Origin: Acidobacteriota bacterium
GTDB lineage: Bacteria; Acidobacteriota; UBA6911; RPQK01; JADFOI01
DNA: 6,400 nucleotides
Reading direction: 5' to 3'
Assembly (NCBI GenBank): GCA_030624355.1
Contig: JAUXKG010000154.1
Span: forward strand, 1 to 6,400
The notes below the pieces were generated by a model that worked only from the letters and a program-made list of their open reading frames with translations, searched no databases and was not told where the DNA came from. The translations under genes and the position numbers were made by a program. This document shows positions 1 to 5,613 of the stretch, piece after piece (position 1 is the stretch's first letter; the number at the start of each line of letters is the position of its first letter).

Positions 1-93
1 AACCCGCATTTCTCACACCCGCTCTACTGCATCGGCGGAATGATCCGACCTGACTGCGCGACCCGCAAGCGGGTGCCCCCGGCCTCCTGAATT

Positions 94-133
94 TGTGCAC
101 TCGTGCTTTCGTGCTTTCGTGAATTCGTGCTGT
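94..133. repeat. Octanucleotide tandem repeat, consensus CGTGCTTT
   Basis: Five consecutive 8-bp units can be read in register: tgtgcact, cgtgcttt, cgtgcttt, cgtgaatt and cgtgctgt. The two central units are identical and the flanking ones differ at two or three positions. The array lies in non-coding DNA downstream of the leftward operon. It is short and degenerate, so it looks like an intergenic repeat element rather than a functional iteron array. I see no origin-type or CRISPR-type organisation around it. Confidence 0.6.
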
Positions 134-143
134 TCTGCTTTCC

Positions 144-208
144 GACTTGGGACTTGGGATTTTGGATTTGGAATTTGTTTGGGATTTGAGATTTGGAATT
201 TAGAATTT
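144..208. repeat. Degenerate AT-rich repeat of GAYTTGG/GATTTGG-like units
   Basis: This stretch is built from imperfect copies of a 6-8 bp unit (gacttgg, gacttgg, gattttg, gatttg, gaatttg, ggatttg, gatttgg, aattta and so on). It begins with an exact 7-bp tandem duplication at 144-157 and decays rightwards. Its composition is strikingly T-rich and C-poor on the plus strand compared with the flanking genes. It follows the octanucleotide array by only ten bases, so the two probably form one compound intergenic element. I infer no function. Confidence 0.55.
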
Positions 209-229
209 ACTTCAGAGTCCGGTGCTCAT

Positions 230-254
230 GACGATCCTGGATGGCAGGATCGTC
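230..254 (-). terminator. Hairpin downstream of the leftward operon, possible terminator
   Basis: A perfect 10-bp inverted repeat (GACGATCCTG / CAGGATCGTC) encloses a 5-nt loop (GATGG). It starts 16 bp beyond the stop codon of the minus-strand TPP enzyme gene, which is the position expected of a transcription terminator. On the minus strand the stem is not followed immediately by a run of T, so it lacks the classical intrinsic-terminator tail. It could instead be a 3'-end stabilising stem-loop. Confidence 0.4.
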
Positions 255-270
255 TGCGAGCAGTAGAATT

Positions 271-2184
271 TTACACTCTCCTCTCTCGACTCTCGGCAAC
301 CGAATAGTCGGGGTGCCAATCAAGATCGGCACCTGAACCGGACTGCTCAATCAGCGCCTCGATGAGATAAGGTCGCCCCTCTCGTGTGGTTTGAAGAGCT
401 CGCCTCATGGCGGGTTCAATTTGCTCAGGATTCCTGACTCTCTCACCTTTTATGCCAAAAACCTCCGCGGCCTTGACGAAATCCACCTCCGGGTCGCCCA
501 AATAGGAAAGCATGTCCTTTTTTTCCTGAGCCTGGCGTCCTCCATGAGAAAACATCCGCACCCGCGAGTCGTTGTAGCATCTGTTGTTGTAAACCACCAC
601 GGTGATCGGCACGTCATAACGAGACATGCTCCAAAGTGTCTCGATCTGTCCAAACAGAAAGCCGCCATCCGCCTGAAGGCAAACGACCTGGTGGTTGGGT
701 CGAGCCAGCTTTACCCCTATGGCAGCTCCCACGCCCCAGCCTAGAGCTCTTCCACTGGTCCTGCCGATGCGTGTTTTCTTCCCTTCGGCGAAGGTAAACC
801 ACTGCAGGCACTTCGGCGTCTGGGTCCCAAATTCTGGGACGATGTAGGCGTCCTCCTCGAGGCTCTCATTGATCTCATAGGAGAGCCGTTCCCACGTTAA
901 TGGTACCTGGTCCCATTTTCGTTTTGCCGCAACTTGGCGCATCTGCTCCATACCCTTAGCAAACTTTCCAGCCGCAGCGATGCGGGGCTCGGCAATCTTT
1001 GCAAGGCGCTCCCTGGTGGCCATGCTTTTAATACTCTCGATTAGATCTTCAGCCGTTTCCTTCACATTGGCCGCCATTGCAACATGGACGGGATAAGCGG
1101 TTCCTAGATGAGCCGTTTCAACCCGAGCATGGATGATCTTGGCTTGCCTGAGAAAATCCAGTTTAAAACGACCACGAGCAAGGTCAGGCATGTGTGCTCC
1201 CAGGTTCAGAAAGGCATCGACCTTTTGAGGATGGCGCATCGGGGTCTGGTAGTCTCCCACGAAAAGCGGGTGATCGGTGGGGAAACTGCTCGCCCAGGTC
1301 CGGTCTTTGTGTGAGACCGGGATACCCAGCAACTCCGCCAGCTCGACAACAGAGCCTGTAGCCCCCGAGGCAAAGACCTCCGACCCGACATACAAAAGAG
1401 GGCTCTGGGCCTCCAGCAAGATCTTGGCCGCCTCTTCCACCTCTCTCGGGTTGGGTCGGATCTGCATGGGGATGTTAAAGGTGTTGGGAGCGAAGATGCC
1501 AGTTTTAACCCGGTCGTACATGGACGTGAAGCGTAGATGGCTTGGCCCGCCGGGCGCGGTGGAGGCCATTTTGAAAGCTTTCATTGTCCATTCTGGAATT
1601 CTCTCCGGGGTGTGAACCAGCCAGCGGAACTTGGTGAACTGCTCCACTGTCTCAAGCCAGTCCTCCACATCCTCCTGCCCGTCTCGCCCGGCGTGGGCTG
1701 GGCTGGTATTGGTGGTCGCTATGACCACCGGAGTCCGATCCTTCATTGCATTGTACATGTTAGAGGAAGCATTGGGGGTGCCCACATGACTGAACATGAC
1801 AAAGGGGGTTTCCCCCGACGCTTTTGAGTATCCGTCCGCCATTGAGACGCAGTGGTTTTCGTGCACCGCCTGAATGATCTGCATTTCGGGACGATCCACC
1901 AGGGCATCACAGAGTGATCCCATGCCGGAAGCGTTACCTAGAAAGACATAGCGGACTCCAGCCGCTTTGAGCTGCTCGGCGAGAACCTCACCTCCGGTCC
2001 CTTCAAAGGGGATGATTGATTCGCTTAAGATTTGGCTTGCCGAGGAACTAGCCGCCGCCAGTGGCGCCACAGATCGCAAAGCCGAAGAAACTGCAAGTGC
2101 GCTAAAACCGGCATGCGAGAGTCTCGTCATAAAGCCGCGGCGGGAAATTTTACCGTCCAGAAAGTCTTTTACAATGACTCTCAT
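271..2184 (-). CDS. Tat-leader thiamine pyrophosphate enzyme (acetolactate synthase/benzoylformate decarboxylase superfamily)
   Basis: This 637-residue protein has the full three-domain layout of the superfamily: an N-terminal Pyr domain (about 55-235), a central domain (about 245-390) and a C-terminal TPP-binding domain (about 430-615). Glu109, in the VHEN context, is the expected cofactor-activating glutamate. Residues 505-509 (ADGGF), followed 27 residues after Asp506 by Asn533-Asn534, match the GDG...NN metal/TPP motif with Ala for the first Gly. Residues 14-19 read SRRGFM, followed by a hydrophobic stretch and an Ala/Ser-rich segment, a good Tat leader; Tat exports folded, cofactor-loaded proteins. 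The start is supported by AAGGAGG at 2196-2202, 11 nt from the ATG. The gene is second in a leftward operon, 68 bp after the cytochrome c/HhH gene. The superfamily cleaves or forms bonds next to a carbonyl in 2-oxo acids. The substrate, and whether the central domain binds FAD, cannot be told. The family call is firm and the extracytoplasmic location likely. Confidence 0.9.
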   Translation of the reverse strand: MRVIVKDFLDGKISRRGFMTRLSHAGFSALAVSSALRSVAPLAAASSSASQILSESIIPFEGTGGEVLAEQLKAAGVRYVFLGNASGMGSLCDALVDRPEMQIIQAVHENHCVSMADGYSKASGETPFVMFSHVGTPNASSNMYNAMKDRTPVVIATTNTSPAHAGRDGQEDVEDWLETVEQFTKFRWLVHTPERIPEWTMKAFKMASTAPGGPSHLRFTSMYDRVKTGIFAPNTFNIPMQIRPNPREVEEAAKILLEAQSPLLYVGSEVFASGATGSVVELAELLGIPVSHKDRTWASSFPTDHPLFVGDYQTPMRHPQKVDAFLNLGAHMPDLARGRFKLDFLRQAKIIHARVETAHLGTAYPVHVAMAANVKETAEDLIESIKSMATRERLAKIAEPRIAAAGKFAKGMEQMRQVAAKRKWDQVPLTWERLSYEINESLEEDAYIVPEFGTQTPKCLQWFTFAEGKKTRIGRTSGRALGWGVGAAIGVKLARPNHQVVCLQADGGFLFGQIETLWSMSRYDVPITVVVYNNRCYNDSRVRMFSHGGRQAQEKKDMLSYLGDPEVDFVKAAEVFGIKGERVRNPEQIEPAMRRALQTTREGRPYLIEALIEQSGSGADLDWHPDYSVAESRERRV

Positions 2185-2195
2185 CAGTCTCGATG

Positions 2196-2202
2196 CCTCC
2201 TT
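2196..2202 (-). promoter_or_regulatory. Ribosome binding site for the minus-strand TPP enzyme
   Basis: The minus strand reads AAGGAGG, a near-perfect anti-Shine-Dalgarno match, 11 nt before the ATG at 2184. The spacing is a little long but no closer in-frame start exists. It fixes the start so that the twin-arginine leader is included. Confidence 0.7.
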
Positions 2203-2252
2203 AACCCCAACAGGTTTTGCAAGTTGCCAATGGTCATGGCCAGGGCGCTCTC

Positions 2253-2828
2253 CTACGGGTTCTGTTCCAGGACCACTTGAGTGGCAATTCTCTCTATTAA
2301 GTTTGTGTCGACACCCGGAATTTTTTCAAGGTCTTTCAAGGTTTGAAAAGTGCCGTGTTCCTCGCGATAGGCGACGATTTCACGGGCTAGTCGAGCATCC
2401 AGTTTTAAAATCTCGACCAATTCTTCAGCGCTGGCCGTTTGCAAGTTCAACTTCGGGGAGTTTGGCTGGGGGGAATGCGCGGGTGCTATGCCCGCCGCTG
2501 CCGAGGAAGCCTCTGGCCCCAAGCTTTTTCCCAGATAATCGGCGATCGCATCGGCTTCTTCAACAAAGATCATCGCACCCCTTCCGATCATGTCGTAAAC
2601 GGTGTCTGCCCATTCCTCCGCCGTCCTCCTTTGGGTGACGATCTTCTCCAGAGTGTGACAGTTTGTGCACTGTGTGACCATCAATTCTTTTCCTTCACCC
2701 TCCGGCAGCATCGACACCCATTGAGTTTCGTCCTCCTGCTGTGCTTCCTGTCCCTGTGAAGAAAAAAGATTGTGGGTTCCTACAACTGGCACAATCAACA
2801 AGACAATCCACAAGTATTTGAGACCCAT
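2253..2828 (-). CDS. Exported monoheme cytochrome c fused to a ComEA-like helix-hairpin-helix domain
   Basis: The protein has 191 residues from the ATG at 2828. Residues 2-18 form a hydrophobic export signal or N-terminal anchor. A small cytochrome c domain follows (about 40-105) with CTNCH at 54-58. Met80, in the pattern W..(V)xxMxxxG, is a plausible distal heme ligand. After an Ala/Pro/Ser-rich linker (about 106-126), residues 127-188 resemble the ComEA/PsbU-type double helix-hairpin-helix: 'LNLQTASAEEL' opens it, 'IVAYREEHGTF' joins the two hairpins and 'LEKIPGVD' marks the second. The first hairpin lacks the usual GIG glycines, which argues against DNA binding. As in PsbU, the fold may serve protein docking outside the cytoplasm. 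The open frame extends upstream to 3101, but that extension has no signal-like segment, and the chosen ATG has GGGGGG 7 nt before it. It is first in the leftward operon, ahead of the TPP enzyme, so it may be that enzyme's electron acceptor; this is inference. Confidence 0.82.
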   Translation of the reverse strand: MGLKYLWIVLLIVPVVGTHNLFSSQGQEAQQEDETQWVSMLPEGEGKELMVTQCTNCHTLEKIVTQRRTAEEWADTVYDMIGRGAMIFVEEADAIADYLGKSLGPEASSAAAGIAPAHSPQPNSPKLNLQTASAEELVEILKLDARLAREIVAYREEHGTFQTLKDLEKIPGVDTNLIERIATQVVLEQNP

Positions 2829-2835
2829 TCGAGAA

Positions 2836-2841
2836 CCCCCC
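2836..2841 (-). promoter_or_regulatory. Ribosome binding site deciding the cytochrome c/HhH start
   Basis: On the minus strand a GGGGGG run sits 7 nt before the ATG at 2828. It selects this ATG over the far-upstream in-frame ATG at 3101 and places the hydrophobic signal segment at the N-terminus. Confidence 0.55.
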
Positions 2842-2912
2842 ACGTGCGACTTAAATACACGAAGCGCCCAAAAGAACCAAGTCACCTTCGGACGGATGCT
2901 TCCTATCGAGGG

Positions 2913-2942
2913 TTGACAGAGGATGCGAGCGACCGTTAGTAT
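2913..2942 (+). promoter_or_regulatory. Candidate sigma70-type promoter for the rightward operon
   Basis: A perfect TTGACA -35 box (2913-2918) is followed after 18 nt by TAGTAT (2937-2942), which matches four of six positions of the TATAAT -10 consensus. Transcription from here would leave a leader of roughly 195 nt before the amidohydrolase ATG. This is sequence match only, and promoter consensus in this organism is unknown. Confidence 0.4.
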
Positions 2943-3005
2943 CGGCGGGCAATCATTTATCGATCCAGATGAATCACTAAAAAGGGCCCAAATTTGTGGC
3001 AAGGA

Positions 3006-3019
3006 AGGGTTGAAACCCT
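3006..3019. promoter_or_regulatory. Short palindrome in the divergent region, possible operator
   Basis: AGGGTT and AACCCT form a 6-bp inverted repeat around a GA centre. The left half plus centre (AGGGTTGA) recurs at 2909-2916, overlapping the candidate -35 box. A regulator binding both could couple the two operons, but motifs this short can arise by chance. Confidence 0.25.
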
Positions 3020-3135
3020 CAGCCGTTCCTTCTATTCCACGCAAGTTCAGTTGGGTGGAGTCCGGTGGGACAAATTTTTTGAAGGGGTCAAATGGTGTCA
3101 ATACTTCAGAGAATGTTCGGGATCACTCATTTAAA

Positions 3136-3141
3136 GGGGGG
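3136..3141 (+). promoter_or_regulatory. Ribosome binding site deciding the amidohydrolase start
   Basis: GGGGGG within AAAGGGGGG lies 4 nt before the ATG at 3146. This supports that start over the in-frame ATGs at 3092 and 3113. The signal peptide then begins directly at the N-terminus (MREKLYRLSG). Confidence 0.6.
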
Positions 3142-3145
3142 AACT

Positions 3146-4954
3146 ATGAGAGAGAAGCTTTACCGTTTGTCTGGTTTGACCTTGCTGGTAACAGCGCTGG
3201 TGGTACCGGCTTGGGCCCAGCAGAATATTGACCCGCGCCTTCTGGCCTATGCGGACATGGTGTTCTACAACGGAAAGGTTCTGACGGCCGACGATGAGTT
3301 CACAATCGTGGAAGCTGTGGCCATCCGGGATGGCAAGATTTTGGCCCGGGGGGCGACCTCGGACATTTTGAGGCTGGCCGGTCCCAACACCCGGCGAATT
3401 GACCTGGCAGGCAACAACGTGATTCCCGGTTTCATTGAGTCGCATTCCCATGGATGGGTCGGACAGCTTCTGAAGCGATCTCCTGACGGCTTTGTGATCT
3501 TTAACACCCTGGAGGCAGGGTTGGAACAGGTACGAAAGCTGGTAGAGAGGGCACCTGCAGGGAAATTGGTGCAATTCGGCAGTCTTCGGAATCCGGTAGC
3601 CTTGAAGGTAAATCGATGGGAGCTGGACAAGATTGCTCCCAAGAACCCGGTGCTGATCTCGTTCAGTACCTATGAGTTCAACACCAACACCCTGGCACTG
3701 AAAATAGCTCTGGACTATTTCGGGACAGAGGACTATCCGGGTGTGGTCAAGGATCCCGAAACAGGTGAACCCAATGGCCATTTGCGTGGTCTTGCCTCTG
3801 GGGTCTTGGGCTACGAGATTTTACCCTGGCCGGATCTGGCAGAGGTAAAAGTCCAAGAGTTGAGAAGAATGCAGGGGTTCTCCAGTAAAGGAATCAGCAT
3901 GGTGATCGGGCGGGCTCCGGGACTTGCAATCACGGGTTTGAGAGATATCTGGATCGAGGGGGATCTGCCGGTCAGGTTACGCATCACCCACGAGTTTTTG
4001 CGCGACAACCCGGAACCGGAAAAATTCTTAAAGCGGATCGGAAACCTGACCGGTCTGGGAGACGACTGGCTGCGACTCATTGGGACGCTGACTCAGCAGC
4101 CGGATGGCAGCGCCTCGCCTGGAGGGATGCTGACCTCGCGGCCGAAACTGCGGCTCGCACCCAAGGACGCCTTTGGTCTTTTCGGGCAGAACCGCTGGTT
4201 AGAGTACTCCAATGCTGAGGAGTCCATCAAGCTGGCGGTTCGCTACGGATGGAAGATCGCCAGTGTGCACAGCTATGGGGATGAGAGTACCAGACTACTG
4301 TTGAAGGCTTACGAAGAGGCCAGTGCTGGTAAAGAGCTCCCCGGGGGACCTTGGATCATTGACCACAATTACACTGGAACGGAAGAAACCATAGCCCTCA
4401 TGCAAAAGTTAAAAGTCATTCCCAGCGTTCTTACCTGGTGGCGACAGGAACCACCGAGAGAGGGTGGTGGGAGAAGTCTCAGTGGCTTTAACGTCAATAT
4501 TGAGGACCTTCCTTTTGACTTGCCCACTGAAGGACAGGCCGGTTTCACGCCACAGCTGGGCGACGCCCTGGTTTATATGTACGGGGCCGATCGGCTGAAC
4601 GACGACTTCAGCATGGGACGCCGGTTCATCGACGCAGGCCTGAGACCGGTGATTGAATCGGTGGGAAGAAACCCTTTGCTCAACATGGAGGTTTTTATCA
4701 CTCGAAAGGACGGCCTAGGCCGAGTGTGGGCGCCTCAGGAGAAGGTCACCCGAAAGGAAGCACTGTGGATGAAGACCCGCTGGGCAGCCTATATCAGCGG
4801 GGATGAGGACAAGTTGGGCTCCCTCGAAGAGGGCAAGCTGGCCGACTTGGTCGTGCTGGGTGGAGACTACCTGGCTGTTCCCGAGGAGCAGATCAGCGAT
4901 CTGCCCATTTTGATGACGGTGGTGGACGGCAAGGTCACCTACGAGAAAAACTAA
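3146..4954 (+). CDS. Exported metal-dependent amidohydrolase (amidohydrolase 3/YtcJ-like family)
   Basis: This 602-residue protein begins with a Sec-type signal peptide (about 1-24, cleavage likely after AWA). The N-terminal small-domain strand 'DMVFYNGKVLTADDEF' leads into 'IPGFIESHSH', where His100 and His102 form the HxH metal pair. Further expected ligands are His375 and Asp379 (VHSYGDES) and His407 (DHNYT). The C-terminal segment from 559 ('GSLEEGKLADLVVLGGDY' to 'VVDGKVTYE') is the hallmark end of the family. The GSD motif before 'NPL' instead reads IES (503-505), so a glutamate (504) seems to replace the usual catalytic aspartate. The family hydrolyses amide-like C-N bonds; the substrate here is unknown. 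Family members are often cytoplasmic, so the leader is notable. It heads the rightward operon, 17 bp before the diheme cytochrome gene, and may supply or process the substrate of the TPP enzymes; that role is inference. Confidence 0.88.
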   Translation: MREKLYRLSGLTLLVTALVVPAWAQQNIDPRLLAYADMVFYNGKVLTADDEFTIVEAVAIRDGKILARGATSDILRLAGPNTRRIDLAGNNVIPGFIESHSHGWVGQLLKRSPDGFVIFNTLEAGLEQVRKLVERAPAGKLVQFGSLRNPVALKVNRWELDKIAPKNPVLISFSTYEFNTNTLALKIALDYFGTEDYPGVVKDPETGEPNGHLRGLASGVLGYEILPWPDLAEVKVQELRRMQGFSSKGISMVIGRAPGLAITGLRDIWIEGDLPVRLRITHEFLRDNPEPEKFLKRIGNLTGLGDDWLRLIGTLTQQPDGSASPGGMLTSRPKLRLAPKDAFGLFGQNRWLEYSNAEESIKLAVRYGWKIASVHSYGDESTRLLLKAYEEASAGKELPGGPWIIDHNYTGTEETIALMQKLKVIPSVLTWWRQEPPREGGGRSLSGFNVNIEDLPFDLPTEGQAGFTPQLGDALVYMYGADRLNDDFSMGRRFIDAGLRPVIESVGRNPLLNMEVFITRKDGLGRVWAPQEKVTRKEALWMKTRWAAYISGDEDKLGSLEEGKLADLVVLGGDYLAVPEEQISDLPILMTVVDGKVTYEKN

Positions 4955-4961
4955 TTGAAAT

Positions 4962-4966
4962 GAGGG
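4962..4966 (+). promoter_or_regulatory. Ribosome binding site deciding the diheme cytochrome start
   Basis: GAGGG lies 5 nt before the ATG at 4972, whereas the in-frame ATG at 4960 is preceded by an A-rich stretch without a purine-rich Shine-Dalgarno sequence. The later ATG is therefore preferred, which shortens the protein by four residues. Confidence 0.5.
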
Positions 4967-4971
4967 TACCA

Positions 4972-5553
4972 ATGCAGGCTTGGAACCGGAAGATCCGGGT
5001 TGGGCTGTTCATGGGGTTGATTTTTGCCTTGAGTGGTCCTTTCCTTGAATCCGTCTCTTCGACCACTGAACCTTCCCCCCAGCCACCCGCTCCTCCCATC
5101 CAGGAGTCGAGACCCCGGGGACTCCAATTGCTCGGGGAAGCTTGTGCGAGCTGCCACGATCTACAGAGGGTTTTCTGGGAGCAGAAGACAGAAGAAGGCT
5201 GGGAGCAGGCCATTGCCAGAATGTTGTGGAGGGGTGCCCAGTTGCTGCCCGGTGAAGCGGAGATCATTCAGAACTACCTGGTCTCAGACTATGACTGGGA
5301 CCTGAGTCCCCCCTTCTCGGCGACTCCAGCGGGCGCTGGGAGTGTGGCCTATTCCCTACCCGAGGGATCTGGGAAAGGGCTGGTGGCGGAGGCTTGTGTG
5401 GGGTGTCATGATCTCAGCCGGATCGTTTCCCTGCCTAGGAGTGGGGAAGAATGGCGACGTATTGTTCAGGAAATGGTCCGTCTGGGTACCCCTCTGAGCG
5501 AGGGTGAGGCGGAGACCGTGATCGACTACTTGTCAACATCCTTTAGACCCTAG
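4972..5553 (+). CDS. Exported diheme cytochrome c
   Basis: The protein has 193 residues from the preferred ATG at 4972 (197 from 4960). Basic residues followed by a hydrophobic stretch (about 5-30) form an export signal, then comes a Pro-rich linker (about 33-48). Two homologous cytochrome c domains follow: CASCH at 58-62 with Met84, and CVGCH at 142-146 with Met168. Both show 'CHDLxR', a conserved Trp, an 'MxxxG' segment and a closing 'YL'. The second domain is preceded by 'LPEGSGKGL', close to 'LPEGEGKEL' in the cytochrome/HhH protein across the divergent region, so all three heme domains share ancestry. The pattern recalls small cytochrome domains such as the heme-binding domain of quinohemoprotein amine dehydrogenase, from memory and unverified. 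It sits 17 bp after the amidohydrolase gene and 60 bp before the second TPP enzyme. It probably carries electrons in the periplasm, possibly from that enzyme. Confidence 0.87.
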   Translation: MQAWNRKIRVGLFMGLIFALSGPFLESVSSTTEPSPQPPAPPIQESRPRGLQLLGEACASCHDLQRVFWEQKTEEGWEQAIARMLWRGAQLLPGEAEIIQNYLVSDYDWDLSPPFSATPAGAGSVAYSLPEGSGKGLVAEACVGCHDLSRIVSLPRSGEEWRRIVQEMVRLGTPLSEGEAETVIDYLSTSFRP

Positions 5554-5603
5554 GAGTTCAGAGGCGCCGATGATTTCCTGGTCTGAAAAAGATCAAACCA
5601 CTT

Positions 5604-5609
5604 GGGAGG
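5604..5609 (+). promoter_or_regulatory. Ribosome binding site of the second TPP enzyme
   Basis: GGGAGG lies 4 nt before the ATG at 5614. It fixes a start that yields a leader aligned residue for residue with that of the minus-strand paralog (MR..V.D.L.G.ISRR.F). Confidence 0.65.
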
Positions 5610-5613
5610 CAAT

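Larger units (their letters stand above)
1..270. other. Gene-free left flank
   Basis: I find no supportable gene here. Plus frame 1 is open from the window edge to a TGA at 88-90 (29 codons). It could be the tail of an upstream gene, but nothing in it is recognisable and it could be chance. A small inverted repeat, ACCCGC-AA-GCGGGT, lies at 61-74. The rest holds the two repeat arrays at 94-208 and the hairpin at 230-254. Confidence 0.5.
2829..3145. promoter_or_regulatory. Divergent intergenic control region between the two operons
   Basis: These 317 bp separate the leftward cytochrome/TPP operon from the rightward amidohydrolase/cytochrome/TPP operon, so promoters for both should lie here. 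Towards the right, a consensus TTGACA occurs at 2913-2918. Towards the left there is only a weak candidate: TTGGTT on the minus strand (2875-2880), a 17-nt spacer and TATTTA (2852-2857), which would give a very short leader. A palindrome, AGGGTT-GA-AACCCT, lies at 3006-3019. The 8-mer AGGGTTGA occurs at both 2909-2916 and 3006-3013. I find no convincing gene in this interval. Confidence 0.6.

Noticed and set aside
1..90. C-terminal tail of an upstream plus-strand gene
   Set aside because: Frame 1 is open for only 29 codons and the peptide is not recognisable. Chance openness over this length is common.
94..133. CRISPR array or plasmid iterons
   Set aside because: The units are 8 bp with no spacers, and no cas or replication gene is visible nearby.
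1967..2638. 223-codon plus-strand open frame
   Set aside because: It runs antisense across the TPP enzyme start and the cytochrome/HhH gene, both of which have strong motifs. Its translation is low-complexity, rich in Ser, Pro and Arg, with no recognisable domain.
2829..3101. N-terminal extension of the cytochrome/HhH protein to an ATG at 3101
   Set aside because: The extra 91 residues lack a signal peptide, would bury the hydrophobic leader inside the protein and would fill the divergent promoter region. The ATG at 2828 has a G-rich ribosome binding site.
3092..3145. Amidohydrolase start at 3092
   Set aside because: It would place 18 residues before a typical signal peptide and overlap the spurious minus-strand extension. 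The ATG at 3146 follows AAAGGGGGG at good spacing.
3131..3781. 216-codon minus-strand open frame
   Set aside because: It lies fully antisense to the well-supported amidohydrolase gene and shows no recognisable motif.
4960..4971. Diheme cytochrome start at 4960
   Set aside because: No Shine-Dalgarno sequence precedes it, while GAGGG lies 5 nt before the ATG at 4972. It remains possible and adds only four residues.
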